A stretch of DNA of 64,000 nt, taken from NCBI RefSeq assembly GCF_937138205.1, contig NZ_CAKZOT010000089.1, positions 44,929 through 108,928 on the forward strand, read 5' to 3'. This document shows, piece by piece, positions 59,252 to 64,000 of this stretch. Under the pieces are notes generated by a model. It did no database searches. It saw only the letters and a program-made list of their open reading frames with translations, and was not told where the DNA came from. Within the stretch, counting starts at the first letter, position 1; every line of letters starts with the position of its first letter. The position numbers and the translations under genes are program-made. Origin of the DNA: an uncultured Rhodospira sp. Its GTDB lineage: Bacteria > Pseudomonadota > Alphaproteobacteria > Rhodospirillales > Rhodospirillaceae.

Positions 59252-60274
59252 ATGAAGCGTATTGCTTCCGCCCTGGTGGCGGGTGTGGCCACGATCGGCT
59301 TGACGGCGACCGCCGCCGTCGCCGACGAGACGCTCGACGCCGTCAAGGAGCGCGGTGAGCTTGTGTGCGGCGTTTCCACCGGCCTGCCCGGCTTCTCAAA
59401 TCCGGACGAGGACGGCAACTGGACCGGCATTGACGTCGACGTCTGCCGCGCCGTGGCCGCCGCCGTTCTGGGCGATGCCGACGCCGTCAAGTTCATCCCG
59501 CTGACCGCCAAGGAGCGGTTCACCGCCCTGCAGTCCGGCGAAATCGACGTGCTGTCGCGCAACACCACCTGGACCCTGACTCGCGACTCGTCGCTGGGCC
59601 TGAACTTCACCGGCACCAACTACTACGACGGCCAGGGCTTCCTGGTGAAGAAGGACCTGGGTGTCTCCAGCGCCACCGAACTGGACGGCGCCTCGGTCTG
59701 CATTCAGTCCGGCACCACCACGGAACTGAACCTGGCCGACTACTTCCGCTTCCAGGGCATGGAGTACAGCCCGGTGGTGTTCGACACCTCCGACCAGACG
59801 GTGCAGGGCTTCGCCTCCGGCCGCTGTGACGTGCTGACCTCCGACCAGTCGCAGCTGTATGCCCTGCGCACCAAGCTGGACGACCCCGACAGCGCCATGG
59901 TGCTGCCCGAGGTCATCTCCAAGGAGCCGCTCGGCCCGGTCGTGCGCCAGGGCGATGACCAGTGGTTCAACATCGTCAAGTGGTCGCTGTTCGCGCAGAT
60001 CAACGCCGAGGAACTGGGCGTGACCAGCGACAACATCGAGGAGATGAAGGGCTCGGACAATCCGTCCATCAAGCGCCTGGTCGGCACCGAGGGCGACATG
60101 GGCGAAAAGCTGGGCCTGACGGCCGACTGGGCCGCCAACATCATCGCCCAGGTGGGCAACTACGGCGAGATGTTCGAGCGCAACGTCGGCGAGGACACGC
60201 CGCTGCAGATCTCGCGGGGCCTGAACGCCCTGTGGACCGACGGCGGCATCCAGTACGCCCCGCCGATCCGCTAA
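59252..60274 (+). CDS. aapJ: General L-amino acid ABC transporter, substrate-binding protein (AapJ, copy 1)
   Basis: Periplasmic amino acid receptor. A signal peptide (MKRIASALVAGVATIGLTA) is cleaved near VADETLD. The mature family-3 fold has KERGELVCGVSTGLPGFSNP, WTGIDVDVCRAVAAAVLGD, ALQSGEIDVLSRNTTWTLTR and DGGIQYAPPIR. It is 340 aa. It heads a transporter operon and is 340-aa equal in length and highly similar to the next gene. Broad L-amino acid specificity is inferred from AapJ of Rhizobium. Confidence 0.94.
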   Translation: MKRIASALVAGVATIGLTATAAVADETLDAVKERGELVCGVSTGLPGFSNPDEDGNWTGIDVDVCRAVAAAVLGDADAVKFIPLTAKERFTALQSGEIDVLSRNTTWTLTRDSSLGLNFTGTNYYDGQGFLVKKDLGVSSATELDGASVCIQSGTTTELNLADYFRFQGMEYSPVVFDTSDQTVQGFASGRCDVLTSDQSQLYALRTKLDDPDSAMVLPEVISKEPLGPVVRQGDDQWFNIVKWSLFAQINAEELGVTSDNIEEMKGSDNPSIKRLVGTEGDMGEKLGLTADWAANIIAQVGNYGEMFERNVGEDTPLQISRGLNALWTDGGIQYAPPIR

Positions 60275-60289
60275 GTCCCCCGAGTCGTG

Positions 60290-60319
60290 AACGGGCCGCC
60301 CCACCGGGAGCGGCCCGTT
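60290..60319 (+). terminator. Intercistronic hairpin between the two aapJ copies
   Basis: Perfect 10-bp stem AACGGGCCGC / GCGGCCCGTT with a ten-base loop directly after the first aapJ. No strong T tract. It may stabilise the abundant aapJ mRNA or partly terminate. Confidence 0.65.
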
Positions 60320-60350
60320 CCGCCTTCCTCAAGTTGTGTTGAGGTCTTTC

Positions 60351-61373
60351 ATGACGCGTTTCGTTTCCGCCTTGGTGGCCGGCCTGGCCACTCTCGCCGT
60401 GGGCGCCGCCGGTGCTCAGGCCGCCGAGACCCTGGACACCGTCAAGGAGCGCGGTGAGCTGTCGTGCGGTGTCACCACCGGGCTGGCCGGGTTCTCCATC
60501 CCGGACCAGTCGGGGGCGTGGTCGGGCCTGGACGCGGACTTCTGCCGCGCCGTCGCCGCCGCCGTGCTGGGGGACGCGAGCAAAGTCCGCTTCGTGCCGC
60601 TGACCGCCAAGGAGCGTTTCACCGCCCTGCAGTCCGGCGAGATCGATGTGCTGTCCCGCGTCACGACCTGGACCTTCACGCGCGATACGTCGCTGGGCCT
60701 CAATTTCGTCGGCACGACGTTCTATGACGGCCAGGGCTTCATGGTGAACAAGGACCTGGGTGTGTCCAGCGCCACGGAACTGGACGGCGCCTCGATCTGC
60801 GTCGGTGCCGGCACCACCACGGAACTGAACCTGGCCGACTACTTCCGCATTCAGGGCATGGACTACAACCCGGTCGTCTTCGCCGCCATCAGCGAGACCG
60901 CGCAGGGGTTCGAGTCCGGCCGCTGTGACGTGCTGACCTCCGACCAGTCGCAGCTCTACGCCATCCGCAGCAAGCTGGAGGACCCGTCCAGCGCCGTCGT
61001 TCTGCCCGAGGTGATCTCCAAGGAGCCGTTGGGTCCCGTGGTGCGCCAGGGCGATGATGAATGGTTCAACATCGTCAAGTGGGTGCTGTTCGCCCAGCTC
61101 AACGCCGAGGAACTGGGCGTCACCAGCGACAACATCGAGGAGATGAAGGGCTCGGACAATCCGTCCATCAAGCGTCTGGTCGGCACCGAGGGCGACATGG
61201 GCGAGAAGCTGGGCCTGTCGGCCGATTGGGCGGCGCAAATCATCGCCCAGGTGGGCAACTACGGCGAGATGTTCGAGCGCAACGTCGGCGAGGACAGCCC
61301 GCTGGAGATCGCGCGCGGCCTGAACGCGCTGTGGACCGACGGCGGCATCCAGTACGCGCCGCCGATCCGCTGA
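60351..61373 (+). CDS. aapJ: General L-amino acid ABC transporter, substrate-binding protein (AapJ, copy 2)
   Basis: Tandem paralogue of the preceding gene, also 340 aa. Signal peptide TRFVSALVAGLATLAVGAAG, then KERGELSCGVTTGLAGFSIP. It differs most around the ligand-contact segments (SGAWSGLDADFCRAV, TTWTFTRDTSLGLNFVGTTF, VFAAISETAQGFESGRCDV), while the C-terminal 140 residues are nearly identical. This points to duplication with possible change in ligand range. ATG 60351 has GAGG at proper spacing; the GTG at 60336 is less likely. Confidence 0.93.
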   Translation: MTRFVSALVAGLATLAVGAAGAQAAETLDTVKERGELSCGVTTGLAGFSIPDQSGAWSGLDADFCRAVAAAVLGDASKVRFVPLTAKERFTALQSGEIDVLSRVTTWTFTRDTSLGLNFVGTTFYDGQGFMVNKDLGVSSATELDGASICVGAGTTTELNLADYFRIQGMDYNPVVFAAISETAQGFESGRCDVLTSDQSQLYAIRSKLEDPSSAVVLPEVISKEPLGPVVRQGDDEWFNIVKWVLFAQLNAEELGVTSDNIEEMKGSDNPSIKRLVGTEGDMGEKLGLSADWAAQIIAQVGNYGEMFERNVGEDSPLEIARGLNALWTDGGIQYAPPIR

Positions 61374-61383
61374 TCCAAGAGTG

Positions 61384-61421
61384 CCGGGAGACAGGCCCGC
61401 CGCGCGTGGCCGGTCTCCCGG
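61384..61421 (+). terminator. Intercistronic hairpin after second aapJ
   Basis: Nine-bp perfect stem CCGGGAGAC / GTCTCCCGG with a 20-base loop; no T run. Likely lowers permease expression relative to the binding proteins. Confidence 0.6.
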
Positions 61422-61469
61422 TGCTTCACCGCTCCCCCTCGTTCCCCTGGTGTTCCGGAGAGTCCGTCC

Positions 61470-62657
61470 ATGGCCGAGCCGGCCGCTTTCGTTCCGCCGC
61501 GTGGCCCCGCGTTCTGGAGAAACCCGCGTGTGCGCGCCGTCGCCTTTCAGGTGGTGGCCCTGGTCCTGGTGCTGTGGTTCTTCTGGACCATCTTCGACAA
61601 CACCATGACCAACATGGAAAGCCGGGGCATCACCACCGGCTTCGGGTTCCTCGACAACACCGCCGGGTTCGGCATTCTGTTCTCGCTGATCCCCTATGAC
61701 GAGACGAACACGTATGGGCGGACCTTCATCGTCGGCCTGCTGAATACCCTCCTGGTCTCCGGCCTGGGCATCCTGTTCGCCACCATCATCGGCTTCATTC
61801 TGGGCGTTGCGCGTCTGTCGCCCAACTGGCTGATCGCCAAGATGGCGCTGGTCTATATCGAGATCACGCGCAACATCCCGCTGCTGCTGCAGATCTTTTT
61901 CTGGTACTTCGCCGTCCTGCGCACGCTGCCGGGGCCGCGCCAGAGCCTGGAGTTTCCGCTCGGCAGTTTCTTGAACAACCGGGGCCTGTACGCGCCCGCG
62001 CCGCTGGTCGAGCCGTCGTTCTGGGCGGTGGTGCTCACCTTTTTCGCGGCCATCGCCGGGGCCGTTGCCCTGCTGCGGTGGGCGAAGAAGCGCCAGGATG
62101 CGACCGGTCAGCGCTTCCCCGCCTGGCCCGTGTCGCTGGCCATGGTCGTGGGCCTGCCGCTGGCCCTGTTCTGGATCATCGGCGCGCCCGTTCTGTGGGA
62201 CATGCCGGAGCTGAAGGGCTTCAACTTCAAGGGGGGGATGCGGCTGATCCCCGAGTTCATCGCCCTGTGGCTGGCCCTGACGCTGTACACCGCCGCCTTC
62301 ATCGGTGAGATCGTGCGTTCCGGCATCCAGGCCGTCAGCCACGGTCAGACCGAGGCGTCGCAGGCGCTGGGCCTGAAGCGCGGGCAGACGCTGCGGCTGA
62401 TCGTCATCCCGCAGGCGCTGCGCGTCATCATCCCGCCCCTGACCAGCCAGTACCTGAACCTGACCAAGAACTCGTCGCTGGCCACGGCGATCGGCTATCC
62501 GGACCTGGTGAGCGTGTTCATGGGCACCACCCTGAACCAGACCGGCCAGGCGGTGGAGATCGTGGCCATGACCATGGCCGTGTACATGACGATCAGCCTG
62601 TCCATCTCGCTGTTCATGAACCTCTATAACCGGGCCGTGGCCCTGAAGGAGCGCTAG
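61470..62657 (+). CDS. aapQ: General L-amino acid ABC transporter permease AapQ
   Basis: Inner-membrane permease, 395 aa. An N-terminal TM (AVAFQVVALVLVLWFFWTIF) is followed by a first conserved YGRTFIVGLLNTLLVSGLG segment and an extra pair of helices typical of AapQ. The EAA loop reads EASQALGLKRGQTLRLIVIP followed by QALRVIIPPLTSQYLNLTK. RBS is weak; the gene starts 97 bases after aapJ copy 2. It pairs with AapM. Confidence 0.95.
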   Translation: MAEPAAFVPPRGPAFWRNPRVRAVAFQVVALVLVLWFFWTIFDNTMTNMESRGITTGFGFLDNTAGFGILFSLIPYDETNTYGRTFIVGLLNTLLVSGLGILFATIIGFILGVARLSPNWLIAKMALVYIEITRNIPLLLQIFFWYFAVLRTLPGPRQSLEFPLGSFLNNRGLYAPAPLVEPSFWAVVLTFFAAIAGAVALLRWAKKRQDATGQRFPAWPVSLAMVVGLPLALFWIIGAPVLWDMPELKGFNFKGGMRLIPEFIALWLALTLYTAAFIGEIVRSGIQAVSHGQTEASQALGLKRGQTLRLIVIPQALRVIIPPLTSQYLNLTKNSSLATAIGYPDLVSVFMGTTLNQTGQAVEIVAMTMAVYMTISLSISLFMNLYNRAVALKER

Positions 62658-62660
62658 GCC

Positions 62661-63794
62661 ATGGCGGAAACCCCGACCCAAGGCGCGCCCAGCGAGACCT
62701 TCAAGCCCATCGCGCCGCGCCCGCCGCCGCGCAACGCCGTCGGCCCGTTGCGCTGGATGCGCGAGAACCTGTTCTCGTCGCCGCTGAACGTGATCCTGAC
62801 CCTGATCGGCGTCTATCTGATCTGGTTGATCGTGCCGCCGTTCATCGACTGGGCTCTGCTGTCGGCGGACTTCACCGGCACGTCGGCGGACGACTGCGCC
62901 AGTGACGGCGCCTGCTGGGTGTTCATCGGCCGGCGGTTCGATTTCTTCATCTACGGGTTCTATCCGGACGCCGAGCGCTGGCGCGTCGACATCATGTTCG
63001 TGATGCTGGCGGCGTTCCTGGTGCCCCAGTTCATCCCCGGCTTTCCCGCCCAGGGCCGCAAATGGCTGGGTATTTTCGGACTGACGCTGTTTCCGGTCAT
63101 CGCCGGCGCACTATTGCTGGGCGGCGTGTTCGGCCTGCCGTTCATCGAGACCGGCAAGTGGGGCGGCCTGATGCTGACCCTGGTGCTGTCCTATGTGGGC
63201 ATCGTCGCCGCCCTGCCCATCGGCACCCTTTTGGCACTGGGGCGGCGCTCGTCCATGCCGGTGATCCGCACCATCTGCGTGACGTTCATCGAGCTGTGGC
63301 GTGGCGTGCCGCTGATCTCGGTGCTGTTCATGGCCTCGGTGATGCTGCCGCTGTTCCTGCCCGAGGGGGTGAACTTCGACAAGCTGCTCAGGGCGCTGAT
63401 CGGCATCGTCATGTTCCAGTCGGCCTACATGGCCGAGGTCATTCGCGGCGGCCTGCAGGGCATTCCCAAGGGCCAGTACGAGGCCGCCTCCGCGCTGGGG
63501 CTGGGCTACTGGCGCTCCACCGCGCTGATCATCCTGCCGCAGGCGCTGAAGATGGTGATCCCGGGGATCGTCAACACCTTCATCGCCCTGTTCAAGGACA
63601 CGACACTGGTCTTGATCATCGGCCTGTTCGACATCCTCGGCACGGTGCAGGCCGCCATCGTCGATCCGGCCTGGGGGCGGGTGGCCGTCGAGGGCTATGT
63701 CTTCGCCGCCTTCTGTTTCTGGATCTTCTGCTTCGGCATGTCGCGCTACAGCCAGGGTCTGGAGCGCAAGCTGCACACGGGCCATCAACGATGA
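62661..63794 (+). CDS. aapM: General L-amino acid ABC transporter permease AapM
   Basis: Second permease of the heterodimer, 377 aa, three bases after aapQ. It has an N-terminal Pro-rich tail, an early TM (VILTLIGVYLIWLIVPPFI), ELWRGVPLISVLFMASVMLP and the EAA loop YEAASALGLGYWRSTALIIL followed by PQALKMVIPGIVN. The large N-terminal extension with additional helices is characteristic of AapM. Confidence 0.95.
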   Translation: MAETPTQGAPSETFKPIAPRPPPRNAVGPLRWMRENLFSSPLNVILTLIGVYLIWLIVPPFIDWALLSADFTGTSADDCASDGACWVFIGRRFDFFIYGFYPDAERWRVDIMFVMLAAFLVPQFIPGFPAQGRKWLGIFGLTLFPVIAGALLLGGVFGLPFIETGKWGGLMLTLVLSYVGIVAALPIGTLLALGRRSSMPVIRTICVTFIELWRGVPLISVLFMASVMLPLFLPEGVNFDKLLRALIGIVMFQSAYMAEVIRGGLQGIPKGQYEAASALGLGYWRSTALIILPQALKMVIPGIVNTFIALFKDTTLVLIIGLFDILGTVQAAIVDPAWGRVAVEGYVFAAFCFWIFCFGMSRYSQGLERKLHTGHQR

Positions 63795-63847
63795 CCGCCG
63801 ACCGGATTGTTCCCTTTCCCAAGACCGCTCGCCAAGGACCGACGCCC

Positions 63848-64000
63848 ATGACCGACATCGTCTCCCAGCAGGACCCCAACGGGTTGGAGGACGGCCACCA
63901 CGTCGAGCATCAGGTCGGTGCCGAGGCGATGATCCAGATGACCGGCATGAACAAGTGGTTCGGCAGCTTCCACGTGCTGCGCGACATCACCCTGACCGTC
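63848..64000 (+). CDS. aapP: General L-amino acid ABC transporter ATP-binding protein AapP, partial
   Basis: ATPase of the transporter, cut by the right window edge after 51 residues. VGAEAMIQMTGMNKWFGSFH and VLRDITLTV are the normal start of a polar amino acid ABC ATPase; the Walker A lies just beyond the window. Start ATG 63848 has AAGGA nine bases before it. An in-frame ATG at 63791 overlaps the aapM stop as ATGA and would add 19 residues. Confidence 0.92.
   Translation, partial: MTDIVSQQDPNGLEDGHHVEHQVGAEAMIQMTGMNKWFGSFHVLRDITLTV

Noticed and set aside
1-64000. CRISPR array, rRNA, tRNA or complete insertion sequence
   Set aside because: No regularly spaced repeat-spacer pattern, no recognisable rRNA or tRNA, and no transposase reading frame was seen.

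Overview
The window is a GC-rich chromosomal segment from an alphaproteobacterium, most likely a Rhodospirillales-type organism. This is inferred from the flagellar regulator FliX divergent from flgI, the ccmI-ccmH-ccmG-ccmF-ccmE-ccmD-ccmC order, a stand-alone hisI, an aapJQMP-type transporter and a FabI enoyl reductase. No rRNA or tRNA gene was seen, so the taxonomic call rests on gene content only.

Layout. 1-6.9 kb: flagellar operon flgI-flgJ(rod-binding)-flgN-like-flgK-flgL on the minus strand (flgL runs off the left edge), with fliX divergent; the shared 0.5-kb intergenic region carries a sigma-54-type -24/-12 element in each direction. 7-10.3 kb: NfuA-type Fe-S scaffold, an MFS transporter, and mobA-moeB of molybdenum cofactor synthesis. 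10.3-18.1 kb: cytochrome c maturation genes (ccmI, H, G, F, E, D, C; ccmAB absent), then sco1 and a TauE/SafE-like membrane protein. 18.1-19.8 kb: toxin-antitoxin patch with brnTA, a FitAB/VapBC-type pair and a second, orphan brnA; a 50-bp copy of the 5' end of the TauE-like gene lies inside it. 19.8-27 kb: cobA/SUMT, manC, a phosphoesterase, a stand-alone RAM-domain protein, aroC, fabI and yihY. 27-34 kb: a small, apparently frameshifted membrane gene, gabD, conserved hypotheticals, a membrane alpha/beta hydrolase, an OmpA lipoprotein and ptsN. 34-45 kb: BI-1, trkH, a CobW GTPase, hisI, a GNAT protein, two MITE-like palindromes, metC, a structured RNA element, then sseA-cysK-gloB and a methyltransferase.

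45-48.2 kb is the clearest accessory island. It holds a low-GC GSCFA-domain gene and a two-gene cassette (a permuted papain-like protein candidate plus a secreted small partner) near or between 57-bp direct repeats. Core genes resume with a macrodomain protein, purH, a LuxR-type regulator, a hydrolase, a divergent EF-G-like GTPase, a CAP/DUF5648 protein, a methyltransferase and a DUF218 protein. The window ends in a polar amino-acid ABC transporter (two tandem binding proteins, two permeases, partial ATPase) behind a consensus-matching sigma-54 promoter.

The most interesting item is 40.5-40.86 kb: a non-coding segment with interleaved helices (pseudoknot topology) that stops exactly at the ATGA of a small gene. 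Its shape, small size without an ORF, and insertion next to ATGA fit the HEARO / IscB-IsrB omega-RNA class, known from the literature as guide RNAs of transposon-encoded nucleases. That assignment is from topology and context, not from a covariance search.
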